A DNA stretch of 64,000 bases from Filimonas zeae (GTDB taxonomy: Bacteria > Bacteroidota > Bacteroidia > Chitinophagales > Chitinophagaceae): the NCBI RefSeq assembly GCF_014641615.1, contig NZ_BMIB01000001.1:1302769-1366768 (forward strand), written 5' to 3'. A program made the translations under genes and the position numbers. The notes below the pieces were generated by a model. The model made no database searches. It was given only the letters and a program-made list of their open reading frames with translations, and was not told the DNA's origin. Below are positions 35,481 through 45,112 of the stretch, in pieces. Numbering within the stretch: position 1 is the stretch's first letter; the number at the start of each line of letters is the position of its first letter.

Positions 35481-37482
35481 TAATACGGAACTATCACTTA
35501 TGGCAACATCGATAGGCCAGAATGTACTGATTGTAGAAGACGAATTTATCGTAGCCAATGACCTTGAAATGATGCTGGATAGGGCGAAATACAGGATTGT
35601 AGGTATTGCATCCTCTGTACAGGAAGCTTTGGTTTTCATCGATAAACAAAAGCCCGATATCGTAATATTGGATATCATGTTACAAGGGCAGCAAACAGGC
35701 ATTGAGCTTGCAAAGATGTTAGCCAATATGGTAATACCTTTTGTTTATCTATCCGCTAACTCCAATCCAGGCACCCTCGAAGAGGCCAAAGCAACACATC
35801 CCTATGGGTTCTTAGTTAAACCATTCCGGGAGAAAGATGTGCTGGTAACTTTACAGATGGCGCTGTATCGGCATGCCCATAGTCTTGAAACATGTATTCG
35901 CAAGGAACAGTCATTGAAGATTGCTTTGTATGATATTTTTTCTCAAAGAGGCGAATGGAAACAAAAAATGCAAGAGTTAAACCAGCTGTTTGATCCCTTC
36001 ATTCCTCATGATTATTTGTTTGCAGGATTGATAAATGATCAGGATGTTTTTCCAATGCTGGGTGTTTCACAAATTGGCCGCGACGAATATCAGCATATTG
36101 GCGTAACAGAACTTGCCGGGTTAAGCGGTTTTTCGGTACAGGAACTGGGCCTTATTTTACCAGATTTTTTTCTCGTAAATTCCGGAATTTGTCAGGGTAG
36201 TGATTTTGGTTCATTGAAAAGCAGCAATAAGTTTGTGGATTTACTTGCAGGGACGCTTCGGTTTGGGGCAAGCCTGGTGTACCAGCTACAATTATCCCAG
36301 GGGCTGGTCTTTTTGATTTCATTTTTCAGGCGACAAAGCGATGGGTTCCATACTGAGCATTTAGCGCTACTTGAGCGATTGAAAGAGCCTTTGATGCTCA
36401 CAATCGACAGGAGGATTGCATTTGAAGAAATAGATAAGCTAAGAAAAAGACTTGAAGAGGAAAATCACTTTCTGCAAGAGGAAGTGAAGACCAACATCGA
36501 ATATGGCGAAATTGTAGGGGCCAGTAAGTCTTTGAGCGAAGTTTTTAAAAAAATAGAACAGGTATCTGCGATAGATACATCTGTACTTATACTCGGAGAA
36601 AGCGGGACAGGGAAGGAACTCGTTGCAAGATCCATTCACAACCGTTCTCCCAGAAAAAACAAAATCCTGGTCAAAGTCAACTGCGCTGCACTACCGCCAA
36701 GCCTGATCGAGTCAGAATTATTCGGGCATGAAAAAGGTGCGTTTACAGGAGCGATTGAGAGACGGATTGGCAAATTTGAGTTAGCAAATGGAGGAACTAT
36801 CTTTCTGGATGAAATTGGCGAAATGCCCCTTGAACTTCAGGCCAGGTTGCTGCGTGTATTGCAGGAAAAAGAAATAGAGCGGCTGGGAGGTAAAGACTGC
36901 ATTAAAGTTGATGTCCGTATCATTGCCGCAACCAACCGTGATCTTGAAAAGGAAGTTGGTGAAGGTAGGTTCAGGTTAGATTTGTATTACCGCCTGAACG
37001 TATTTCCAATTCTGTTACCGGCGTTACGCGACCGCAAGGAAGATATACCTTTATTAGCCGATTTTTTTGGAAAGAAACTGTGCAGAAAAGTAGGAAAGCC
37101 GTTCCGGGGAATTGATGAGCGGGCAATGATAGACCTGCTGCAGTATCAATGGCCTGGCAATATAAGAGAACTTGAAAATGTGATTGAACAGGCCGCAATT
37201 GTAGGTGACGGACAAGGTTTGCTGACTTTGGGCCGCCAGTTGATTAATAAGGCTATTGAGCCAGGCGGGGCGCAAGGAAGCACCTCAGGTGGAGGACCTA
37301 AAACGCTTTTGGAAATAAAGCAGTTGCAACAGCAAACAGAAAGGGAACATATCTTAACAGTTCTCAAAAAAGCCAATGGCCGGATACGGGGTAAGAACGG
37401 TGCCGCGGAACTGCTGAATTTAAAACCGACAACGCTGGAGTCCAGAATGGAAAAGTTGGGGATTAGCCGGTCGAATATTTGA
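35464..37482 (+). CDS. NtrC-type sigma-54-dependent response regulator
   Basis: 672 residues. The receiver domain covers 15-135 with phospho-acceptor Asp70 (VILDIML) and Lys in LVKPFRE. A GAF-like region without clear motif spans about 150-310. The AAA+ domain is at about 340-580, with Walker A GESGTGKE near 378, [13 protein letters not shown] near 420-430 (the sigma-54 contact loop), and Walker [12 protein letters not shown]-terminal Fis-type helix-turn-helix ends [18 protein letters not shown]. It activates sigma-54 promoters after phosphorylation, presumably by the overlapping HWE-type kinase. Pairing of this kinase class with an NtrC output is uncommon. Confidence 0.93.
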   Translation: MASKSNNTELSLMATSIGQNVLIVEDEFIVANDLEMMLDRAKYRIVGIASSVQEALVFIDKQKPDIVILDIMLQGQQTGIELAKMLANMVIPFVYLSANSNPGTLEEAKATHPYGFLVKPFREKDVLVTLQMALYRHAHSLETCIRKEQSLKIALYDIFSQRGEWKQKMQELNQLFDPFIPHDYLFAGLINDQDVFPMLGVSQIGRDEYQHIGVTELAGLSGFSVQELGLILPDFFLVNSGICQGSDFGSLKSSNKFVDLLAGTLRFGASLVYQLQLSQGLVFLISFFRRQSDGFHTEHLALLERLKEPLMLTIDRRIAFEEIDKLRKRLEEENHFLQEEVKTNIEYGEIVGASKSLSEVFKKIEQVSAIDTSVLILGESGTGKELVARSIHNRSPRKNKILVKVNCAALPPSLIESELFGHEKGAFTGAIERRIGKFELANGGTIFLDEIGEMPLELQARLLRVLQEKEIERLGGKDCIKVDVRIIAATNRDLEKEVGEGRFRLDLYYRLNVFPILLPALRDRKEDIPLLADFFGKKLCRKVGKPFRGIDERAMIDLLQYQWPGNIRELENVIEQAAIVGDGQGLLTLGRQLINKAIEPGGAQGSTSGGGPKTLLEIKQLQQQTEREHILTVLKKANGRIRGKNGAAELLNLKPTTLESRMEKLGISRSNI

Positions 37483-37508
37483 ATTAAACATAGGACGACA
37501 ATGTGCAC

Positions 37509-37533
37509 AAAAAAAGCGCTACCAGTAGCGCTT
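37509..37533 (-). terminator. Terminator for the tRNA transcript
   Basis: A GCGCTAC/GTAGCGC stem (37514-37522 with 37525-37533) followed on the minus strand by a run of seven T. It is 5 bp after the tRNA-Lys 3' end. Confidence 0.8.
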
Positions 37534-37537
37534 GATG

Positions 37538-37610
37538 TGATTCGGCTGGGACTCGAACCCAGGACCCATACATTAAAAGTGTATTGCTCTACCAACTGAG
37601 CTACCAAATC
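37538..37610 (-). tRNA. tRNA-Lys (anticodon UUU)
   Basis: Read on the minus strand it folds as a 73-nt cloverleaf. The acceptor stem GATTTGG pairs with CCGAATC (one G-U), the D-arm includes GCTCAGTTGGTAGAGC, and the anticodon stem ATACA/TGTAT has loop CTTTTAA. The T-arm is CTGGG-TTCGAGT-CCCAG, with discriminator A. CCA is not encoded. Confidence 0.95.
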
Positions 37611-37690
37611 GTTCCTGTAAACAGGACGGCAAATGTAGCGTGAAAATGTTTTCACACCAAGTAAAATTGAAAAACGTTGTTTATAACCTG

Positions 37691-38245
37691 CTAATTATCA
37701 TAAAAAAGCCGGATTAGAAATGCCTGGAATTCTGCCTGTGTCAGTTTCCGGGAGTTGCCGGAGAGGTTGTAACAAATTCCGTTTTTAGTGCCATATAAAA
37801 AGGTGGTTTTGGGCGATTGGCTTTGCGGATGCGAAACATCAAATAACACAAAGCCTGTCGTTGCTGAGCTGTCAGTTATAATCTGCGTAGGCCTGCCCGT
37901 TTCATGAAAGTATGCGGTATCCCATGCCACAAAGTGGTGGGTAAACTCCTGATCGCTATCCTGCTTCTGGTTAAAGGGATAAAAGCGCCGGGGATTTTTG
38001 GTTACCGCAATGTTGGTGGTAGAATCTTCGTTGCTGAAATAATGCTGACGGCTAACGGAGTTCTCGCCCTGGTCTTTCCATTTTCCAGGTAGGGTAATAT
38101 TGCCGTAAGGCAGCAGTATTAATACAGTGTTGTTCTTCTGTTCATCGTAGTGTACACTGTTAATAGTAGAGGTTTGTGCGGTTTTGCAGGCGGGTGTTAC
38201 CGCTAACACGCTTACAAAGGCAAGCAAAGCAATGGTTCTGATCAT
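37691..38245 (-). CDS. Hypothetical lipoprotein, 184 aa
   Basis: Signal MIRTIALLAFVSVLAVTPAC (lipobox Cys20). The mature part is beta-rich with NNTVLILLPYGNITLPGKW and FLYGTKNGICYNLSG, without a known motif. Function unknown. It is monocistronic between tRNA-Lys and the siderophore receptor gene, on the same strand as both. Confidence 0.65.
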   Translation of the reverse strand: MIRTIALLAFVSVLAVTPACKTAQTSTINSVHYDEQKNNTVLILLPYGNITLPGKWKDQGENSVSRQHYFSNEDSTTNIAVTKNPRRFYPFNQKQDSDQEFTHHFVAWDTAYFHETGRPTQIITDSSATTGFVLFDVSHPQSQSPKTTFLYGTKNGICYNLSGNSRKLTQAEFQAFLIRLFYDN

Positions 38246-38345
38246 AGCAGATTGTTTAAAAGGCTGTCAGGTTTTGTGACTACCTAATTTACTTCATTTT
38301 TATACCCGGCCGGGGTAATTTCCTGTATTGTGTCGCATACGTACA

Positions 38346-38376
38346 TAAAAAAGCCCCGGCAAAAATGCCAGGGGCT
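38346..38376 (-). terminator. Intrinsic terminator of the siderophore receptor gene
   Basis: AGCCCC-x-GGCA pairs with TGCC-x-GGGGCT across a short A-rich loop (38352-38376). A run of T follows on the minus strand, about 30 bp after the receptor stop. Confidence 0.85.
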
Positions 38377-38403
38377 ATGTTGCACAAGTAAAAAGGGCTC
38401 AGT

Positions 38404-40767
38404 TTAAAACTTAAAGGTCAGGTTGCCGGTAATGCGCAGCGGATTCTGTGCAGCCAGGCGGTACGACCAGTATTTTTCGTTAGTCAGGTTATCCGCCTTA
38501 ATGCCAATGCGGAAGCTGGGCTGATCGTAAAACACAGCGGCATCCAGTACGGTATAAGAAGGGATGGTAAATTTGAATGTAGGGTTATTGGTTTGATTGT
38601 ATTCGCTGGCATAAATACCGCCGAATCCAAACCCAAGGCCTTTGATGGCACCGTGGGTTAAACGATAGCTTACCCACAGGTTGGCTACTTTGGCGGGTCC
38701 GGCGGTGGTAGGGCGCAGGCCGGTGAGTGAATCTGCTTTTGTATACCTGCTGTTGTTATACGTATAACCTGCTACTATATTCAAACCTGATATGGGGTTG
38801 GCTATCACCTCTGCTTCAAAACCCTTACTAAGTTGGGTGCCGGTTTGCAGGGAAAAGCCATTATGCTCCGGATCGGCCATAGTTTGGTTGGTTACTGAAA
38901 TATTGTAATAACTAAGGGTGGCGCTTATTGTAGAAAAGTCCAGCTTTACACCACCTTCCCACTGGTTGGCGTATTGCGGCTTAAAGGTGTTGCCGTTAAA
39001 ATCAGCGCCGTTGGCATTGTTAAAGCCATTCATATAGTTGCCAAACACCGATACTTTATTTTTTACTACCTGATATACCGCACCAAATTTGGGTGATAAG
39101 GCAGTTTGTTTATAAGCATCTTTAGAGGTATCTACGTTGGGGTAATAGCTGCCTTTGTTTACATAGCGGTCTACCCGCAGGCTGGCCATTACCAGTAATC
39201 TTCCGGTAATGTTCAGCACATCTGAAGCATAGGCGCTATAGGTGTTTTCCCAGTTAGATATAAAGTTTACAAAGTTGGCATTGGCAAAGCGGGGTGCTAT
39301 TCTGGCAACGGTAAAGTTGTTGTATTTAGTGCCGGTTTTCTGGTAGTTTACTGTATCTGCCACAATAGTAGCATCATTGCGGCTGACCTTGAGGCCATAG
39401 TAATCTACGCCCACTACCAGTCTGTTACGGAGCTTGCCCACATAAAAGTCGCCTATAAAGTTTTGCTGTATATCGGTACCATAGTAGGGGTACTCCTGGT
39501 AAGTAACAGAACGCGTCATACTGGTATCTGTAACAGCGGAAAAACTGGTTACATACCCATCCGAGGAGGAGCGTGTGCGCGATACAACGGTTTGCGAGGT
39601 CCAGTTGCTGCTCAGTGTATACTTAGCCTGGGCAAATATGTTGTATTGCTGGCTGTTGTAGGCAATGGTGTTGTTACCAAAAGATAATTTGTACGGAATG
39701 GTCATATCCTTCATGTTCCTCACCTTGCCTTTGGTATAAGGTGCCAGCCGGGTAGGTGAAGTGGCTTTATTCCAGCTCATCTCCACATCCAGCAACAACG
39801 TAAGTTTGTCATTCACTTTATAAGAAAAGCTGGGTGCTATCAGAAAGTTTTTGGTAAAACCTGCATCCTGAAAGCTTTTCTCGCTATGCAGGGCAGTATT
39901 GATACGCAGCAAAGCAGTTTTGTCTTTATTCAGCGGCGAGTTAATATCGGCCGTTAAACGGTTCAGATCCCAGCTGCCGGCAGAATAAGATACTTCCCCT
40001 TTAAATGTATCAAAAGGCTTTTTGGTAACCCGGTTGAACAAGCCACCAAAGGAGGATAAGGTGCTGCCAAACAGCGTGGCGGAAGGGCCTTTAATTACTT
40101 CAATACGTTCCAGGTTGGCAGGGTCTACTGTAGTATACGTAAAGCTGCCTACGCCGTTGCGTACTAGTTGCGGCGTAGCAAAGCCGCGGGAAATAAAAGT
40201 GGTTCTGCCCTGGTTTCTGATTTCAGCAACACCGGCACCGGGTACGTTTTTAAAAGCGCTGTTATAATCGGTAACAATCTGCTCTTTCATCAGCTCTTTA
40301 CTTACCACTGTATACACCTGCGGGTTTTCCATATTGCTCAGCGGCAGTTTAGATACATCACCACTTTCCTTTCTGGCAAAGCGGTTGCCGCCACTGCTTA
40401 CCACTACTTCTTCCAGGTGTTGCAAGGTGTAGTTCAGTGTAATGCTTACCGGTGTGCTTTTACCATCGGCAACAGCTACCGTTACCAACATAGGCTCTAA
40501 ACCTACCAGTGAAGCCTGGAGGTGATAGGTGCCGGAAGGAATGTTGTGAAAAATAAATTCGCCGCTGGTATTGGTGATAGCGGTTTTAGATAGCTCCTGT
40601 ATACGAATGGTAACACCGGGTGCTACTTCACCATTGCTGGTGGTAACGGTGCCGGTAATACTGATGGCTTTGTCGGCTTCGCGGGCAAAAACTGTCAGTT
40701 GATAGAATACGGAAATGCATAGCAGTAGGGGTATCCTGAAAATGATTCTTTTCAGAAGTCTGTTCAT
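38404..40767 (-). CDS. TonB-dependent siderophore receptor
   Basis: 787 residues from the ATG at 40765-40767 (MNRLLKRIIF); a longer frame upstream carries no signal peptide. The signal ends around VFARE. An N-terminal carboxypeptidase-regulatory-like domain is at about 35-115 (ITGTVTTSNGEVAPGVTIRI). The plug domain includes VYTVVSKELMKEQ, VPGAGVAE, ISRGFATPQLVRNG and IEVIKGPSATLFG. A 22-strand-type barrel ends ITGNLTFKF. Members import ferric siderophores using TonB energy. No STN signalling domain is present, so it does not itself signal to a sigma factor. It likely responds to iron limitation, though no Fur box was identified. Confidence 0.92.
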   Translation of the reverse strand: MNRLLKRIIFRIPLLLCISVFYQLTVFAREADKAISITGTVTTSNGEVAPGVTIRIQELSKTAITNTSGEFIFHNIPSGTYHLQASLVGLEPMLVTVAVADGKSTPVSITLNYTLQHLEEVVVSSGGNRFARKESGDVSKLPLSNMENPQVYTVVSKELMKEQIVTDYNSAFKNVPGAGVAEIRNQGRTTFISRGFATPQLVRNGVGSFTYTTVDPANLERIEVIKGPSATLFGSTLSSFGGLFNRVTKKPFDTFKGEVSYSAGSWDLNRLTADINSPLNKDKTALLRINTALHSEKSFQDAGFTKNFLIAPSFSYKVNDKLTLLLDVEMSWNKATSPTRLAPYTKGKVRNMKDMTIPYKLSFGNNTIAYNSQQYNIFAQAKYTLSSNWTSQTVVSRTRSSSDGYVTSFSAVTDTSMTRSVTYQEYPYYGTDIQQNFIGDFYVGKLRNRLVVGVDYYGLKVSRNDATIVADTVNYQKTGTKYNNFTVARIAPRFANANFVNFISNWENTYSAYASDVLNITGRLLVMASLRVDRYVNKGSYYPNVDTSKDAYKQTALSPKFGAVYQVVKNKVSVFGNYMNGFNNANGADFNGNTFKPQYANQWEGGVKLDFSTISATLSYYNISVTNQTMADPEHNGFSLQTGTQLSKGFEAEVIANPISGLNIVAGYTYNNSRYTKADSLTGLRPTTAGPAKVANLWVSYRLTHGAIKGLGFGFGGIYASEYNQTNNPTFKFTIPSYTVLDAAVFYDQPSFRIGIKADNLTNEKYWSYRLAAQNPLRITGNLTFKF

Positions 40768-40986
40768 AAATGAAGGTTTTGATCTATACCCGCAAAAGTG
40801 CGTTAATGCAGTGTGGTGATGCTGTCGAAAAGAGGAAAAATACATATCCGGGGTACGCTTATTTCCTCTTTTCGTAAATGGGCCTGCCAGTATTCTCAAA
40901 ATTGTAAGTGGTGCTTATGCGGTGATAATCAGTTCGTTTTGACTTTCCCCCTTAATTCCCTACTTTTAAATAAATAACAAGATTCT

Positions 40987-41406
40987 GTGGCAGAAGAACC
41001 AACCCCGATTACATGTTTTATTGTAGATGATGATGAAGATGACCAGGAAGTGTTTGCTGCTGCCATGGATAAAACCGGCTTCCGGCATTACCGGTGCATT
41101 TTTGCCGGAGATGGTGCGGAAGCCATGGAAAAACTGAGTGCTGATTTCCAGCCCGACTTTATTTTTCTTGATCTGAATATGCCGCGCCTTAACGGCATAC
41201 AATGCCTTTGTGAAATAAGAAAACAGGCGCATCTGCAACTGGTGCCTGTTGCCATATATACCACTTCGGCAGATGATTCCAGTAAAACGCAGGCGTTTGA
41301 GCTGGGTGCCAACGCATTTATTGCCAAACCCACCCGGTTTAGCGAACTGGTGAACAGACTGAACGAATATTTTACCACACATGGGCCTGTAAGGGCAAAT
41401 CAATAA
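40987..41406 (+). CDS. CheY-like single-domain response regulator
   Basis: 139 residues, GTG start. Receiver domain only: acidic pocket VDDDEDD, phospho-acceptor Asp59 in FIFLDLNMP, Thr in YTTSADD, and Lys in IAKPTRF. With no output domain it probably relays phosphate or acts by protein contact. It lies 1 bp before the hybrid kinase gene, so the two are coupled. Rcp1-type regulators that work with phytochrome-like kinases have this form, and the kinase has such a second module. Confidence 0.92.
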   Translation: MAEEPTPITCFIVDDDEDDQEVFAAAMDKTGFRHYRCIFAGDGAEAMEKLSADFQPDFIFLDLNMPRLNGIQCLCEIRKQAHLQLVPVAIYTTSADDSSKTQAFELGANAFIAKPTRFSELVNRLNEYFTTHGPVRANQ

Positions 41407-41407
41407 T

Positions 41408-44404
41408 ATGACTGATAATACACCACAGTTCCTGGCCGGCGGCGGCGAAATGGGAAAGCTGATTCGTTCTATGGACTGGTCAAAAACGGCGTTGGGACCT
41501 GTGGAATCCTGGCCGCAGAGTTTACGTACCACTGTCAGTCTTTGTTTGTCATCTACTTTTCCCATTCTGATAGCCTGGGGGCCGGAAACTATTCAGATTT
41601 ATAACGATAGTTACCGGCCTATCTGCGGCGCCAAACACCCCGAAAGCATGGGGCAGAACTTCCGTATCTGCTGGGAGACTGCACTGCCGGTAGTGGGCGA
41701 TAAGTTTACCCGTGGCCAGGAAGGAGAGGGTACGTACATTAAAGACCAGCGTATGTTTCTGGATAGGTATGGTTACCTGGAAGAAGCCTTTATGACTTTT
41801 TCTTTTGCACCCATCCGTGATGAGTCTGGCAACGTAGGGGGCATCTTTCACCCCATTACAGAAACCACTGAAAAAATGCTCAGCGCCCGCCGTACACAGG
41901 TATTGCGCGATCTGGCTGCCCAGCTGGCCAAAGCGCAAACGGTGGAGGAAATATGCCGCTTTGCCCTGCATAACTATCAGGAGTATATTACTGATCTGCC
42001 TTTTCTGCTGCTGTATAAAATTGATTCCGAAACCCAACAGGCGCATTTGCTTACTGCTGCCGGGGTTGAGCAGGCGCAGGCATTAGCACCGGAGGTGATA
42101 ACTGCCGGTGATGACCGCAATGGCTGGCCTGTTGGCGAAGTGCTGCAGGGGAAGATACAACAGGTAAATGCGCTGGCGGAACGTTTTGGGCAGTTTACCT
42201 GCGAGCCGTACCCGCAAACGCCGGATGTGGCTATGCTGTTGCCGGTGCAGTTATCGGGCCAGGAAGCGCCGTACGGTTTTATTATAGCCGGGGTAAGTGC
42301 CTGCAGGGCTATGGACCCGGAGTATCTTAGCTTTTACGAATTACTGAATAATACTTTTAATACTGCTTTCTCCAATGTATATGCTTATGAGCAGGAACAG
42401 AAGCGGGCAGAGGCTCTTGCTGAGATTGACCGTTCTAAAACGGCCTTTTTCAGCAATGTAAGCCACGAGTTCAGAACGCCGCTTACCCTTATGCTGGGGC
42501 CGCTGGAAGAACTATTGCAACAACCCCTGCTGAATGCAGAACCTGCCATACGGGAGAACATTGCTTCTACCCACCGCAATGCACAGCGTTTGCTGAAACT
42601 GGTAAACAATCTGCTCGATTACAGCCGGGTGGAGGCAGGCCGTGTACAGGCCCTGTACCAGCCGGTAAACCTGGAAGAGCTTACCTGCGATTTATCCAGC
42701 AGCTTCCGGGCTATTATTGAAAAGGCAGGTATGCAGCTGGTGGTAGATTGCCAGCCATTGCACCAGCAGGTATATGCCGATAAGGAGATGTGGGAGAAGA
42801 TAGTATTGAACCTGCTATCTAACGCCTTTAAATATACCATGGAGGGGGCTATTACCGTGCGCCTTTCCGAAGCCGGTAACGATGCCGTGTTACAGGTACA
42901 GGATACCGGCACCGGCATACCTGCTAAAGAACTGCCGCATATGTTTGAGCGCTTTCACCGGGTAGAGCATGCTACCGGCCGCACGCACGAAGGTTCGGGC
43001 ATTGGCTTGTCGCTGGTGCACGAGCTGGTACAGTTGCACAACGGGCATATTGCGGTAGAAAGTGAACTGGGTAAAGGCACCTGTTTTACTATCCGTATTC
43101 CGTTTGGCAGGGCGCACCTGCCTGCTGCGTTGGTATCTGAAACAGAAAAACAGATTGATACCAGCTTTTTAAAAGGAGCGTTTTTGCGGGAAGCGGAAGG
43201 CCTGCTGGATAATACCGTAACTACAGTAACTGCAGGAGACGAAGCAGTAGAAAGCATACCCATAACTGCCGGAGAAAAGGATACCGTACTGATAGTAGAT
43301 GATAATGCCGATATGCGCCAGTACCTGGTAAGGCTGCTGGAAGGGCATTATGAAACAGATACCGCTGTGAATGGCCAGGATGCGCTGCATAAAATACAAC
43401 ATAAACATCCTGCATTGGTGCTGAGCGATATTATGATGCCGGTAATGGATGGGAAGGGATTACTGCACCAGCTGAAAGCCAGCCGGGATACTTCTTATAT
43501 ACCGCTGATTTTTCTATCTGCCAGGGCGGGTGATGAGGCTCGGGTAGACGGGCTGGAGGATGGCGCGGATGACTACCTGGTAAAACCCTTTTCAGCCAAA
43601 GAGTTGCTTACCAAAATAAAAGCGCAGATTGCCATATCTAAAACCCTTTTGCAGCGTACCAGCGACCTTAAAACGGCCAATGATGAACTGATGCGCACCA
43701 ACGTGGAACTGCGCGATTTTGCCTACATAGCCAGCCACGATTTGCAGGAACCGCTGCGGAAGATTCAAACCTTTGCAGATATATTGTTGAGCCAGGAGCC
43801 GGAAGATTACAAATCGACCCGGACTTATCTGGAAAAGATCATTACTTCTGCCAACCGCATGTCTGTTCTTATCAAAGATCTGTTGAAGTATTCCAAACTT
43901 ACCCGCAACACAGAGCCACTGGAAATGGTAGATCTGAACGCCATTGTACGGCAGGTAACGGGCGATTTTGAACTGGTAATACGCAGAAAAAGTGCCGAAG
44001 TGCATACCAGCGGATTACCTGCATTGAAAGCAGTGCCTATACAAATGAACCAGCTGTTTTATAACCTGCTGGGCAATGCCCTTAAGTTTGCAGATAAGCC
44101 ACCGGTAATTCATATTACTGCTGCCTTGCTGGCAGCCGAACAGCAGGCACTGGTAGAAGGTTTACAGCCGCATATGCGTTATTATGAAATAAAGGTGCAG
44201 GATAACGGAATAGGTTTTGAGCAGAAGTATGCCACACAAATCTTTACCATTTTTCAGCGGCTGGTGCGGCAGAATGAATATGAAGGCACGGGCATAGGCC
44301 TTACCATGTGCCGCAAAATTGCCGAAAACCATCAGGGGCTTATTACCGTTGCTTCTAAACCCGGTGAGGGTAGCACGTTTACAGTATACCTGCCATGCAG
44401 TTAA
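41408..44404 (+). CDS. Hybrid histidine kinase with two kinase modules
   Basis: 998 residues, no membrane segment. A PAS-like domain covers about 20-155 (PILIAWGPETIQIYNDSYRP), and a GAF-like domain about 165-325. HisKA 1 is FSNVSHEFRTPL (His353), with its ATPase domain ending near 575. A receiver domain with Asp674 (LVLSDIMMP) spans about 620-740. HisKA 2 is of phytochrome type, IASHDLQEPL (His777), with a second ATPase domain closing at LPCS. The likely path is sensing by the first half, then relay through the receiver to the second half or to the CheY protein. The signal is unknown. Confidence 0.93.
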   Translation: MTDNTPQFLAGGGEMGKLIRSMDWSKTALGPVESWPQSLRTTVSLCLSSTFPILIAWGPETIQIYNDSYRPICGAKHPESMGQNFRICWETALPVVGDKFTRGQEGEGTYIKDQRMFLDRYGYLEEAFMTFSFAPIRDESGNVGGIFHPITETTEKMLSARRTQVLRDLAAQLAKAQTVEEICRFALHNYQEYITDLPFLLLYKIDSETQQAHLLTAAGVEQAQALAPEVITAGDDRNGWPVGEVLQGKIQQVNALAERFGQFTCEPYPQTPDVAMLLPVQLSGQEAPYGFIIAGVSACRAMDPEYLSFYELLNNTFNTAFSNVYAYEQEQKRAEALAEIDRSKTAFFSNVSHEFRTPLTLMLGPLEELLQQPLLNAEPAIRENIASTHRNAQRLLKLVNNLLDYSRVEAGRVQALYQPVNLEELTCDLSSSFRAIIEKAGMQLVVDCQPLHQQVYADKEMWEKIVLNLLSNAFKYTMEGAITVRLSEAGNDAVLQVQDTGTGIPAKELPHMFERFHRVEHATGRTHEGSGIGLSLVHELVQLHNGHIAVESELGKGTCFTIRIPFGRAHLPAALVSETEKQIDTSFLKGAFLREAEGLLDNTVTTVTAGDEAVESIPITAGEKDTVLIVDDNADMRQYLVRLLEGHYETDTAVNGQDALHKIQHKHPALVLSDIMMPVMDGKGLLHQLKASRDTSYIPLIFLSARAGDEARVDGLEDGADDYLVKPFSAKELLTKIKAQIAISKTLLQRTSDLKTANDELMRTNVELRDFAYIASHDLQEPLRKIQTFADILLSQEPEDYKSTRTYLEKIITSANRMSVLIKDLLKYSKLTRNTEPLEMVDLNAIVRQVTGDFELVIRRKSAEVHTSGLPALKAVPIQMNQLFYNLLGNALKFADKPPVIHITAALLAAEQQALVEGLQPHMRYYEIKVQDNGIGFEQKYATQIFTIFQRLVRQNEYEGTGIGLTMCRKIAENHQGLITVASKPGEGSTFTVYLPCS

Positions 44405-44465
44405 AATACTGTATATATTTGTGGCAGTCCCCTTTTTGAGAACAGGGTTTCTGCCATAGTACTGC

Positions 44466-45056
44466 GTGAGAGATAATACGGTTATATATGATGAGGTTGT
44501 GGTAATGCAACGTTTCCGCGAAGGAAACGAAGAGGCATTTACCCTCATATACAAACAGCTGTACCAGCGGGTATACCTGTATGCCCGTAAATATCTGGAG
44601 GCTATGGAGGATGCCGGTGACGTTACTGCTGAAAGCTTTTTGCAATTATTACAGGGCAACCGCAACTTTACCTCACTGGATGGTGTAGCAGCCTTTCTGC
44701 ATGTAACGGTGCGTAACAGATGTATTAATCTGTTGAAGCACAGGCAAATGAAAAACAACCACCACGCCGCTATACTCAAAACCCTGGAGGAAGAAGACCC
44801 GGCAGATTTACTGGAAGATAAAATACGGGTAGAACTGTTGCATAAAATTTATGCAGAGGTGGATAAGCTGCCCGAACGGATGCGGGAGATTTTTCTTTTG
44901 TCTTACCTGGAAGGCTTAAAGCCTGCCCAGATTGCAGAGCGGCTACAGATTAAACCCCAAACCGTCATTAACCAGCGGGTAACTGCGCTGAAGTTATTGC
45001 AGCAGATGCTTACAGGCGAACAACTGTTGTTATTACTGCTGCTGATAAAAAAATAA
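44466..45056 (+). CDS. ECF RNA polymerase sigma factor (FecI-like)
   Basis: 196 residues, GTG start. Region 2 includes FREGNEEAFTLIYKQLYQRVYLYARK, and region 4 includes LPERMREIFLLSYLEGLKPAQIAERLQIKPQTVINQR. The C-terminal end is a Leu-rich tail. It is the usual first gene of a Bacteroidota SusCD signalling row, freed when the FecR anti-sigma factor relays a signal from the outer membrane SusC. The target is presumably the SusC gene at 46437. Confidence 0.95.
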   Translation: MRDNTVIYDEVVVMQRFREGNEEAFTLIYKQLYQRVYLYARKYLEAMEDAGDVTAESFLQLLQGNRNFTSLDGVAAFLHVTVRNRCINLLKHRQMKNNHHAAILKTLEEEDPADLLEDKIRVELLHKIYAEVDKLPERMREIFLLSYLEGLKPAQIAERLQIKPQTVINQRVTALKLLQQMLTGEQLLLLLLLIKK

Positions 45057-45112
45057 AAAATAATTCCCTTTTCACTGGTTGAAATGGCAGGTACGATTGT
45101 AGTATCTGTACC

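Noticed and set aside
44422..44458. TGGCAG/CTGCCA hairpin between the hybrid kinase and the sigma factor
   Set aside because: The long interior loop and missing T run make it a poor terminator; not enough support for any other role.
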